Positions 1 to 12,000 of a DNA stretch of 13,143 bases are shown piece after piece. Source of the stretch: Phoronis pallida (lineage: Eukaryota; Phoronida; Phoronidae). Positions within the stretch are counted from its first letter, which is position 1, and each line of letters begins with the position of its first letter. A model generated the notes under the pieces. That model saw nothing but the letters and a program-made list of their open reading frames with translations. It was not told where the DNA came from and searched no databases. The DNA is taken from NCBI GenBank assembly GCA_028565715.1, contig JAOXYC010176470.1, positions 1 to 13,143 of the forward strand, in the 5' to 3' direction. Both the position numbers and the translations under genes were made by a program.

Positions 1-36
1 AATCTTGACAAAAGATATGAGAATCAAAAGATATAT
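1..36 (+). CDS. Myosin exon segment 1 (3' part only): entry to motor core
   Basis: The twelve codons at the window edge read [12 protein letters not shown] and end in phase 0 before a strong donor (GTAAGT at 37). The next exon continues [13 protein letters not shown]. This matches the family pattern in which 'NL..RY....IYTY.G.ILV.VNP' follows the motor's N-terminal segment. The exon begins upstream of the window. It is short, but its frame, donor and family fit agree. Confidence 0.85.
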
Positions 37-3000
37 GTAAGTTATTTTGCTTTCCTGTGACATTTGAAATGAAAAAACATGGGAGTTATTTTGCCTTTCT
101 TTGGCATTTGTAACTGTAAAAAGGGAATTAAAAAAGAATTGAAATAAAACAATTTTGAAGTAACTTTTTTTGAAATTGGATTTTTTATGGTAAGACCGAG
201 TAAGCTGGTTAGCTGAAGGACAATTATTGTTTTCAGCGTTCTTGAACAGTATCATGTTTAAATGAGTACGTGCCCTAAAGACATTAAAACATTTCTTTTA
301 AGTATGATTATTTTCAAATATCTAGTTTTATTTAGGGTGTCATCTCCATGAAATTTCTACAATTTTTTAATTTCTTGCTTTAAAATTAATGATTACTTTC
401 ACTGTTATTTCTTTTTTTTGTAGACCTATGTTGGTAGTATCTTGGTTGCTGTCAATCCGTACAAAACATTCAACATCTACGGACTTGAAATGGTCAAGAA
501 GTATGAGGGCCAAGTGCTTGGAACACTACCTCCGTAAGTATACATTTTTCTAAAACCCTGGTAAAAGTGTGTGTGTACCCTACAACAGGTTTACTTTACC
601 GTTAAATGATATACAGACTGGCATAATGATATTGATGCATAGAGTATAATTATTATTAATCCTTTATATGCAGTTATTGTCCAGTCTACACCTTTTTAGA
701 GGGTGTGAACGATTTTGAGAAAGCTGTGGCAAGTGAGGAGTTGTTTTCTATTCCTCAATTCGTTTACAAAAAGATATACTCCATTTATCGAGAGTAAAAT
801 CTGACTTCCTGTAATGGTCTGAATTTGTTTTCTCACAACTTCAACTAGGATCGCGTACATCGGCACTTACGAATGTAGAATTATCAATTATTGAAATAAG
901 GCATTTCACATGTCCATTTAACACGATCATTTTTCAAACCAAACATTGTTAATACCAAAGATGATACAGTAGTTTCAATCTATAGCGACAACACGATTTT
1001 AATGCGTTGCAGTTGAATCTTTTTCGAGAGGTTGATGGGTTATTTCTTTCGACCTGAGTTTCGACAAAGATGGCCGCCACTAGGAATCCCTGTATTGACT
1101 TCTCACGTGACCCGCGTATTACTTTAATATTTAAGTAGTAAGTAATTAGATTGCGGAAAACATTTGAAAAAACAAAATAAATGTTGAATTGTTTTCTGTA
1201 TTTTTCTCCTCTTTTCCAGCCACCTGTTTGCTATAGGTAGCTCCGCCTATTCTAAAATGTTGAAGGATAAACAGAGCCAAGTGGTGGTGATATCTGGGGA
1301 ATCTGGTGCCGGCAAGACAGAGAGTACAAAACTGCTGATGCAATACCTCGCCGCTGTAAATAGGTCCAACAACAATCTTATAACAGGTAACATTGACAGA
1401 CCTGTTGTTCGTTAATAGAAGAGGGTGTTAAAATATTTGATTTATTTGTAGAAGTAGGTAGCAAATCCTAAATTCACCACTCTCAAAAATTGTTGGAAAC
1501 AAAATTGTGGGTAGACAGGCATTTTTTTTTGCAAAATGTGGTCCAATCATGCAAAATTACGGTATTGCCACACATTAAGGTGCAATGATGCATGCCATTG
1601 CCCCTATACAGGGCTAGTCAGGGTTTTTTGCAATTTGTTTCCATTCAAATGGGAAGCCTACATGTTCATTGCTTAAAATGTCATTTTATTTCCAGCTAGT
1701 TTTTGGGGTACATTATTTATTGGTAAGGTCTAAAGTGACACATATTTGCCTATTCTAGTTAGTTTTTTCTCATTATCATTTAATTTCAATTTTCGGAATG
1801 TTGTCATTCAACAACATTGTTTAAAATGAGTTTGCATGAACGTTGTGATTTCTAACCATTTGAAAATGTTTTTGATTTTTCTTTAAAAATCCACTATTAA
1901 TAGCTATTACCAAGTTGTTTGTGAAATTACATATAAAAGCAAAGTTGGTATGGATACTTTACTTTGTATCAAATTATATTTCTGCACATTTTTTCTTTTG
2001 TTTCAAAACTTAAAATTGAACAATAGAGATCAGTTTAAAAACTGAACTGGACACAAACACCAAAAGTCGATTCAAATGTTCTAAAGACAGTTAATCCTAT
2101 TTCGTGCCTTATTGTCAATATAAAAAACAATCCTTGTTTATTTACAGAACAAATCTTAGAGGCCAGCCCTCTATTGGAGGCATTTGGAAATGCGAAGACA
2201 ATACGAAATGACAATTCAAGTAGGTTCGGGAAATATGTGGAAGTTTACTTTCAAAAGTAAGTATAATGCTGGATATCCAGTATTAGATATTGATTATTGA
2301 TTGCGTTTATTTTTCTAAAAAAGTTCTACCAACAAATGCATTGAATGTAACTAACATTAAAGATTCCTTTGATTGTTAAATTGTGTCCAAAAACTTAAAC
2401 CGCTGAGCTCTGAATGTATTGAATTTAACTGATATTTAAGATTTCTTTGACATTTAAATTGTCTCCAATAATTTTTAAACCCTTAAGGTATGGTGTGAAG
2501 AAGGAAGAGAATTTAGATGACACTGATTTAGTATGGCAAAAATAGTTTTACTAACAGTACATTTGAATCAAGTCCATTTGGAAACCAAATTTGTTGCTTA
2601 ATTTTGATTTATAATGGTCTTGTTTTTTCCTTCTAGTGGAAAGATAACAGGTGCTAAGAATTCAGAATATTTGTTGGAAAAGTCAAGAATCGTGACTCAA
2701 AATAAAGATGAACGAAATTACCATGTTTTCTATGAAATGCTGAGTGGAATGGACAACGAATCAAAAACAAAATATGGCTTGTTGGAACCTCAAGACTATT
2801 TTTACCTAAACAGGGTAAGACATTATAAAAGCTGCAACAGCCAAGAAATGATAATTCATGGTATTAGAATATTCTAAACTATTCTCATCTATGGTTCAGT
2901 TATACCGTGGTTCAAGAATATTTGTCGGAAGTGTTAGTGTCTTTTCTACTTGATAACTTTTGGCCAGTAAAAAACATACATCAGTTTTTTTAAATCAGAA

Positions 3001-6000
3001 AATCTATTTAATATTCAACATACTTCAGTTTATTTTCAAAAAGCTTTTTCACATATCCACAAGAGTTTTCATTTATTAAAAGAATCTTCAGCAAAATGAA
3101 TTAAAAGTGACAAGATAAGGTTAGAATGTGGTTTGTTTAACTTTCTGTTCTTTATGGTAATTATTTTGCTATTAGTACCCATTAAAATAATGTTCATGTA
3201 ATTACAATAGCTATGAAACACACATATCACTCAAAAGTTTTATTGGTCTGTTGGCATAGAGGACTAATAGTGTATTGAAAAAATGTCAAACTTTTAAAAC
3301 TGCTCAAACTTCTGTATGGCTGTACATGTGGTTTGGTTGTAGATTCATTATCTGACTTTGATCTTGATTATTTCTCTTCAATTTAGGGAGGGGATTGGAA
3401 GATCCCTGGTAAGGATGATGCTCGAGACTTTGGAAATCTAAAAGCTGCCATGGACGTATTGTCATTTGATGCAGAGGAACAGGGCAATATTTTCAAAATA
3501 TTGTCGGCCATATTGCACATTGGAAATGTCTATTTCGAAAAGAAGGGAGTAAGTTATAGTTTGTTTGATATTTGGGTTGATGTCTTGTTGATATTGTTTT
3601 AACAAAAAATGCATAGGCGAATAATCTGATTCTTAATTTGCATGAGTATTAATCATTGATCAGCATGTATCACAGATATAAGCATTCCAAGTACACTTGA
3701 ATGTTTGTAACCACATAATAAAACACCATTCACTAAGGGTGTAACATTGGTAACACTGCATGAGTCATCTGACAGTGTTGACTTTAAACATGGGCAAATA
3801 CCAAGGTTCTAAGAAATATCATCTCAAAACTTGTAACACAGACTTCTTCAATAAATAAAGCATTATGTTGGGTACTACTGAATATTTTCACAAAAAACCT
3901 TGACACAAAACTCTTTCAGGAGATTCAATGTTATGATCAGAAAGACAAATTTTGTTTTGCAAGACAAAGAATCAATATAGACACTTTTGTGTCTTGTATT
4001 TATAGTTTTTTAGCCTTGTGGCATGTTCTGAATATTGTATAAATGATTCTGTAAAATAAATATTGTTATTATTATAATTATTATTTTGAAGGCTGAGTTG
4101 CAAGATGGTGTTCTGATAGGAGAAGAAAGTGAGATTAAATGGGTGGCGCTACTTCTAGAGTTACATGAGGACTGGTTGCAAGAGTCTCTTACTACTAAAG
4201 TTACAGTATGTATAAAAATTTCTGCAATGAGATTATTGCATGATCAATGACTGTCTGCACAATTATATTAATACCCATAGTATGTATCAGTTTTTATGAA
4301 GTCCTTTTGATAAGGATGCTACATTATGTTTAGTGAGGAAATATAGTCCATAATACCTCTACAACTGGATGTCTGAAAAAATTCATGCCTATATCCTATC
4401 AATTATGTTTTCCGAAATCTAGAATAAAGATTTTGAATGGTGAATTGTCATTTCCACTAACTGTAATTAACAGCTCTTCAATTCTATGAGCTGGCGTAGA
4501 TTTTGTTTTTGAAAAAAATATTGTTTATAACAATTATCCAAGTAATATCAGTGCTGGGAAATATTTTCATTGAGCACCTGGCTGTTATGTTGTTTGGGCA
4601 CTGTTTGATTAGATTCACTAAAATAACTTTATAATATTTTTAATCTTATCACAGGAAGCTAGACAAGAGAGACTGCTTACTCCATTCACAATGGACCAGG
4701 CTCTAGACGCAAGGTAAGCCGCTTTTTGCTTGGATTCTAGAACCACTGGATTGCCACATCTCTTAAATTATATTTCCAAATACTGAGTATACAAACATGA
4801 TTTATTCCAAAAGTTTTAACACAATAACTACTAACTGATCCATATCTCTTTGTGGTCAAATTGTTTTGATTCTATTTTAACTATTCAAACATGATGCTAA
4901 AAGGATGTTGTTTCTATTGAAGGTTGTAAAAGTACATTGTAGCATTGTCCAGTATTTTTATTATAATAGTCTATTGATTAAGTTACTCTCACAGGACAAC
5001 ATCGTATTATGGTCTTATTTTCTCAAAAAATTACACTTCAGAACCTATTGAACTGTTTGATTGCATTCAATGTTCAAAACTTTTGTCAACCTGTATAAAG
5101 CCAAGATTTGAACACTCTCTATAGAATATGTTTTAACCTTTTTAAAAAAGGTTAAACATTCTGAGAGAGAAACTTAACAAAATTTATTGTACAGTAATGA
5201 TGACTCGTTTTCTTAATTTTCAGGGATGCCATTGCTAAAGCATTGTACCAGAGATTATTTACATGGCTTGTTGAGCGGATAAACCTGATTGTTGATCGTT
5301 CAAATAAATCTGTGTCCATCGCCATACTTGATATATTCGGGTTTGAGGCAAGTATAACTTGGATTGAATTATGAAATATATTAACATAGGAAGTTTTAAG
5401 TAATTATATTGCTTGCAAAAATGTATATTCATGATTAAAGAATTCAATATTATAAGATAATTTTATGAAAAAGAATGAATATGCTTCCCACATTGCTCAT
5501 GTAGTACGGTATGACATGCAAAATCTGTGTGTTATAGCAGGTGAACATTCAGTCAATTTCCACTCTTATTCATTCATTAGAAGTGAGATCCTGAAAAGGG
5601 GTCAGGTTACGTACAAGGAAGCAAAATGCGAATGCATTATGGGCTACTCTCAATGCTTTCTAATCAAGCCAAAAAACATTGTTTATTCACATGACATCAT
5701 TTGGACGATTCTTTAATTTTTAATTGCAATCGGTGTTGATTTTGTAACATAGATTCTAGTTGCCATTTCTTTGATGTTCATTATTAATTTGTTCTAAATA
5801 TTTCAGGATTTCAAAATCAACAGTTTTGAACAGCTGTGCATTAATTACGCCAACGAGACTCTGCAACTCTACTTTAACCGCCATATCTTCAAACTAGAAC
5901 AGGAAGCCTATGCCAAGGAGCACATCAACTGGGAGTTGATTGATTTCCAAGACAACCAGCCTGTTATTGACCTGTTGGCAAGGAAACCAGCTGGAATTAT

Positions 6001-9000
6001 ACACTTGCTCGATGACGAGAGCCACTTTCCTAAGGTTTGATCTTTCATGAATTTTTATTAAAAAAAAAAATTAAATAAATATTTGATAGTCTTGCCTCTG
6101 AAATAATCTTTATTAAATTGCATCAAACTTAAGGTTTGGAAAGAAAGCAAACTCCTGTTCTTCGAGTGAATTTAGGATTACTATTGTTTCACTCGGGCAT
6201 TTAGGTGGGGGTAGCATTAAAGAAACAAAATTAATTTAGTTATAAAACGGGATGGTTTCATAAAAAGTTAATTTTGAAAATCACATTTGTATGTAAAAAC
6301 TTAATAAGATGACAATTGTATTATATAATAATGTTGCAGGGCACAGATCAGTCTTTCCTGGATAAATGCCATTACAACCACGTGGTTACCAACCTCTATA
6401 GTAAACCCAGAACTGCAAGTTCAGAGTTCATCATAAGCCATTATGCTGGGGATGTAACTTATGACGTAAGTGACTTTGGGGGTTTAGACTAGCAGTTTTG
6501 TTATATAAACACCAAAATCAACTTTGGCTAAGATTCATGAGCTGACAAATTGTTCAATCAAATGTTCTGAATTTTTGAACCATGTCAGTTAGAACATAAA
6601 ATTTCGCTTTGACATTGACAACTCGAGCAACATTGAGCTGACCTAAAGGAAATCCATGCTCAAGAATATTGCGGTTAATTAATTTGTTTGGACTGTGATA
6701 TAAGTTACTACAAGTTTTGTGTGACACTTCCCATCATTTGTAAATATTGTGCTTCATCTCAAAGAATGAAAACTATTTTGAACAAAACTTTTTTTCCTTT
6801 AAATTGAAAGTAATAATTGAGTTTTTAAACTTAAAAGTAATTCCATTAATTAATTGCCTTTACACATTTAAGGTAAAAGGATTTTTAGAGAAAAACAAAG
6901 ACACTTTGAGAAGTGATGTAGTCCGGCTCCTCACCCAGAGCAAGAATGAGATGATTTCGGGAATGTTCAACAAAATGCGAGATACGCTGGAGACGAGGAC
7001 AATTAATAAAGCAACTGGACGGTTTATGACAATGAAACCTAAAACACCAACTGTTGCTGCAAGCTTCAACGAATCATTACTGCACCTGATTGAAAGAATG
7101 TCTAAGTAGGTATTTTGTATTTATAGAGAACAGAGAAAAATATAGAATGATGAAAAAATATATTATTTGAAAATATTTATTTTTTAAAAAAAAGAAAAAT
7201 TTCTGTCGAAGATGGCCCTTGGTCAACATAAATATGATTAAAATCAATTTCATTTCACTTTTGCTACTCCTTCTGAGAGGCTAACAAAAAATTTCCGTTT
7301 ATTTTCTGGAATGTTTTCACCATCTTCTAACTTTCAGCTAATCACAGATTTTTTAACGTAATTAAATATGACCTACAATTCCATATTTTGCTTTCTCTCA
7401 ATTTGTCATACTTTGTGTACATGTCATAATTCATTTGACAGGGTCAATAATTACGGATATATTCAGCAAAGGTATTTTACTGTTGTTTTGCATGCTACTT
7501 TATTTAGTTGAATGTACGGCATTTTGTTGCATGTATTATGTCGAAGTTCAAAAGTTTGATTTTTTGCTTGTTTACAAATAAATTTCTACAAAATATTTGT
7601 TTTTGAAACAAACAGCGTTTGGTTGAACTGCTTCTTTTGAATTATGAATCATGGATGTTTTAAAATGAAGTTACTCTGTTGTCCAAGACTGTTCTCATCT
7701 TTTTTGGTATTTGTTTTTGTTGCTCTCTCATTGATGTTTACCAAATATGTGGCTGCTCTCAGTATATCTCACTTTCTCTGAAGCTGTTGATTCTGATACT
7801 TCTTTCTTCAAACGATAAACCCCTAAATCAACAAACAATATAGAAACACACCAATTGATATGACCAAATACAAACATTTTTAATAAAATATCTCATACTT
7901 CTGTTCTCTTGTTACTGTTCATTTTCAAGTAATTGAACATGTATTGAATACCGAAATGTGACATTTAATTTTAATGTCACAAATTATGAGGTTATTTAAA
8001 AAATGATTTTAACATTTTAAAAACAATTTCTAGGTGCAACCCACTGTTTGTTAGATGTATAAAGCCCAACTCTGAGAAAGCTGCGATGACATTTGACTCG
8101 ACTGTCGTCTTAGACCAGCTGCGCTACACAGGAATGTTAGAGACAATACGCATACGCAAACTTGGATATCCAATCAGAATGCGTTTTCCAACGTTTATTG
8201 ATAGGTATGTATTTTTGGTAAAAGTTTGTTCATATATCCTGAATATTTGAAGAAAAAAAAAATTATTCAGTTACTAGATTTTGTTGTTGAGCATTACTGT
8301 GCTTAATCACATGACTGATTTCCCACCACACTGCGACCCGGAAGCAAAATCTTATCGTATTTCGCAGGGGGATAAGTTCTTGGTCACCATTCATAGAAGG
8401 GGGTTGAGTTTTTATGGAGATAGCATCTTTCACCTTGCACATTGATAGCCAGCTTCATATTGTGATGGGAAATGTTTGAACAGAATATTTATGAATTTTG
8501 ACTTCATAGGCAATACTGACAATAACCTTTGACTTGCCCATCAACAAACTACGTAATTTTCCAATAATTTTTCAAGTAAGAAGTAGAGGTTTTACAGAAA
8601 TTACTGATTTGTGTTGCAGGTTTTACTGTTTATTGGATGGTAAGAGGGTGACAAACATGAAACATGTGAAGGGTGTCTGTACAGAGATAATGGATGCTGC
8701 TAGTGGGGTATATGCTATCCACTACCAGCTGGGAACTACAAGAGTGAGTATTTCTTATCATAAACAGGAACTCCTGTTTTAGATATATTTTTGAGTTTTC
8801 TTGTTTGGAACTCATTGAAATCATTAGAGAAAAATGATTTTGCCAATGTTTAAATCCATGAATTACTTGCCGACGGCTTTACAAGTTAGGAAAATGGAAA
8901 GCAACATAAAAAGTTCATGACTTTTTTAAACTAATTATTTTTTCATAACAAAAATGGTAATGCTGTAGACCACATTAGAGAACATCCAGAAACATCCATA

Positions 9001-12000
9001 AGCTATAGCACATTATGAAATCGAAACAAGGAAATAAAAAATCTTGACTATTCAACATTCTACTTGAAGGCTTTTAGAAATATACAAGAGGTCTTTATTG
9101 CACTTTTTATGTAATTGAACTCCTGCTTACTAAGGCTTCTTTTGTTATGATCTGAGGGTATTCAGTCAGCACATTCTAAAAGGTTTAGGTAATGCGATAG
9201 TTTTAAGTAAGCATACAATAATAGAATTGTAAAGAGAGGTAAAAGAATGTACTATTGTCATTGCTAAAATTACAAAAAAAAATATTTTGCAAATCTAACC
9301 AGACCTGAGGGTTAAGGTACAAGTCGAATAAGTTGGTCCCTCGTTTATTTGCGTTATTCAGTCAATGCGTTTCTATTGACTGAATAACGGAAGTTGTAAG
9401 AGGGACCATATTATTCGACTTGTACCAGGGTTAAATGGTTTAGTCAATGTGTATGTTTGGAACTTTTGAGTATTTTAAAAGTTGTTCTGGTCATGAATTA
9501 TAGGAGCGTCATCTGTTTTAAATTGAAAACAATTTTTTTGTAAATCAAATCCTTTTGATTTTGGTTCATAACATAATATTTTGAAGCAGTTATGAAGAAA
9601 AAATGGTTATTTTGCTTGAAAGCTTTTAGAATATCCATACCAAAACTGCAACCTGACCATTAAATAATTTGAGAATTCATCATTTGCATATTTTTTTAGA
9701 GAATACCTTATACACTATTTCTTGTGCTATTGATATTCCTGAGAAAAAAAAATCTTGCTGCTACTTATGTAATGATATTGTTTTGTTTCCAGGTGTTTAT
9801 GAGAGAAACATTTAACACACATTTAGAGGCGGAACGACAGAAGAGACTCAATAAAGCTATACTTGTGATCCAGACATATGCACGGGGATATATTGCACGG
9901 AGACGCTTCAAGCGTATGATCAAGGCAAGCATCCTGTTGCAAACTGCTGTTAGAAGATGGATTCATCGGTAAGAATTTTTAGTAGAAATTTGCAATTGAA
10001 TTTGCTTTCAATTAAAATTGTACAGGTACTTACTGGAATTTAAAAAAAAATTGATGTTGAATTTTGAAGTCAATTATTTTCTTACTTGAATTTAGAATAA
10101 TAACTCAAAAATGATTTAACCGAGATGATGCATGGTGGTTTGAAATTATATATGAATTGTGTTATTAAAAAAAGTATTCCAGAATAAAAAAATATCCTAG
10201 TTTTGATCAGTATTTGCTTGTCTACAAAAAATAATTTGAAGAATTGAATCAATTACTGGAAATATGTACCTTAAAATGATTGACGTTGTGTCCTGATCAC
10301 AAGGACTTCAAGCTGACTACTGATCTTGCTGACGTTGACCAATAGGTGGCGCAAATAATATATCACACAACTGGATGAATAATAACTTTCATGCTATAAA
10401 AAATAATCTGGTTTGGAAGTTTCCTTCATTATTATTCTACTATTTGAGATTTATACTTTTTCTTTCTTTAGCAATCATACTGAGTAAGAATCCAAAAATC
10501 ACTAATTTTATGCATGCTGTGTGTACAGTGAATAATATGTTTTTTACAAGAAGTAGCATAAAAACAGTCCCTGTAATGATTTTTGTGTGAGATCGGTAGA
10601 CTAAAATATGAGAGAATAGTGTTTTTACCGTTAGCAGTCAGTTATTTTATTTCATTCCAATACTTTCTTTTTGCATGTTTTTTATTCTTTCTCGTCACTG
10701 GACTACTATCACTACATCATTTTCAAGAAACTGTTCATGATTTTGCCCTTTCTTTTTCATATTTCAATGTTTTTCTCACAATATCACTCATTGATAAATT
10801 CTTTTCTATGAAAAAGCTTGAAAATATAACATTTTGAATATCAAACTTCAAATCAGGTTTGTTTGTAAGTAAAACATTGTTCATTTAAAAGAAATGGTTG
10901 ATTAAAAAATATATTTTGTTATGATTATATACTTTTGCTATTGTTTCAGTTCGAAGTTCGTCATACTACGAAGAGGTTTCATCAAGGCTCAGGCCCAATT
11001 CCGTATGAGACAGCAAAGACAAATTTACCTCAAGGTAAGCGTTATAAATTATTATTTCTGAAGATGATTGATTCCTGGTGTGGGCTTGCTAAAAATACCA
11101 GTCAATCACACTCATATAATTTTCAAGAATTTTTATTTACAGAGAACAACAACATTGCATTATTTATGGTCCGACAAGTGTCAAAAATAAGATTCATGTA
11201 AAAGAGTCATCATTGACTTGCCTGTTTGGAATGAGTCATCCATAAAATATTAGATATTAATGCTTTTGTAAATATTTTGTACATTAAACAAGGTAAAACA
11301 CATTTTGGGCGTTAAACACTAAAATTCAAACTCAGTCCTGTGACCTTAGTACTGTCTAAATAAGCATTTATCAACAGAAAATAAATATTTGTCCATCACT
11401 CTGATAATAGGATATCGCTAAGTATACAAAGCTTATAGTTTCTATATGAGTTGAGCTTTATGGGTTTATTGGCAATAAGGTAGTTTTAATGACGCTATTG
11501 ACATTTGGAGGACAGGATGAGGTTGGTTTGACTTCAATTTATATAATACACCTTGTTGACTATCACTTTAACTGGACTTGGATAACGTTCATTCATGTTT
11601 AAACTTAGATAACATTCATTCATGCTTAAACTTATCCTTTAACTAATGAGAGTAGCAGGACAGGGGAGTTTGACTGATAATACTTCTATTTTGAGGTTTG
11701 GCTGTATCTTAATAATTATGTTGTGACTAGGTCATTTTCAATGTTATGCAAAGTGAATACATTTATTTGATTAATTCATGGACTGGTAAAAGGGAAAGGG
11801 GTTTGGTTGACGTTGAAAATGGCTTAACAAGTCTACATAATGAAAATGATAGTTTTAACTAATAATTAAACTGGTTCTTATGTTGTGCCCCCGGGTTTGT
11901 GACATTGTAGCATATGGTTTTCTAAATTGAAAAAGAGAGATAGCTATTTTTTTCCTTTTTTCTCTTCAGATGCGTGATGAATATCGCCGTAAGCTGGAGC

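Noticed and set aside
1146-1343. Minus-strand open frames overlapping myosin exons (also 5259-5447, 6860-7069, 8630-8824)
   Set aside because: All are the reverse complement of coding exons or adjacent intron, with no independent similarity.
3755-3785. TGAGTCA (AP-1-like) and a 7-bp inverted repeat in intron 6
   Set aside because: Short motifs expected by chance at this length; nothing around them supports function.
5348-5355. Using the GT at 5352-5353 as the donor instead of GC
   Set aside because: It would add four bases and shift the frame across the invariant switch II-relay block.
5465-5716. 83-codon open stretch inside the GC-AG intron
   Set aside because: No recognisable family, no splice signals joining it to the myosin frame, and the flanking exons already join perfectly across a conserved motif. 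Probably chance.
6747-6872. In-frame open extension upstream of exon 12
   Set aside because: The peptide is low-complexity and has no myosin similarity. Exon 11 joins exon 12 directly as [12 protein letters not shown], as in the family.
8534-8619. In-frame open extension upstream of exon 14
   Set aside because: A clear acceptor (TTGCAG) at 8619 and the family sequence DR|FYCLL set the boundary; the upstream part is intron read-through.
10375-10837. Two overlapping open stretches coding hydrophobic, membrane-like peptides
   Set aside because: They lie in a T-rich intron; T-rich codons give Phe/Leu/Ile automatically. No promoter, family match or partner gene seen.
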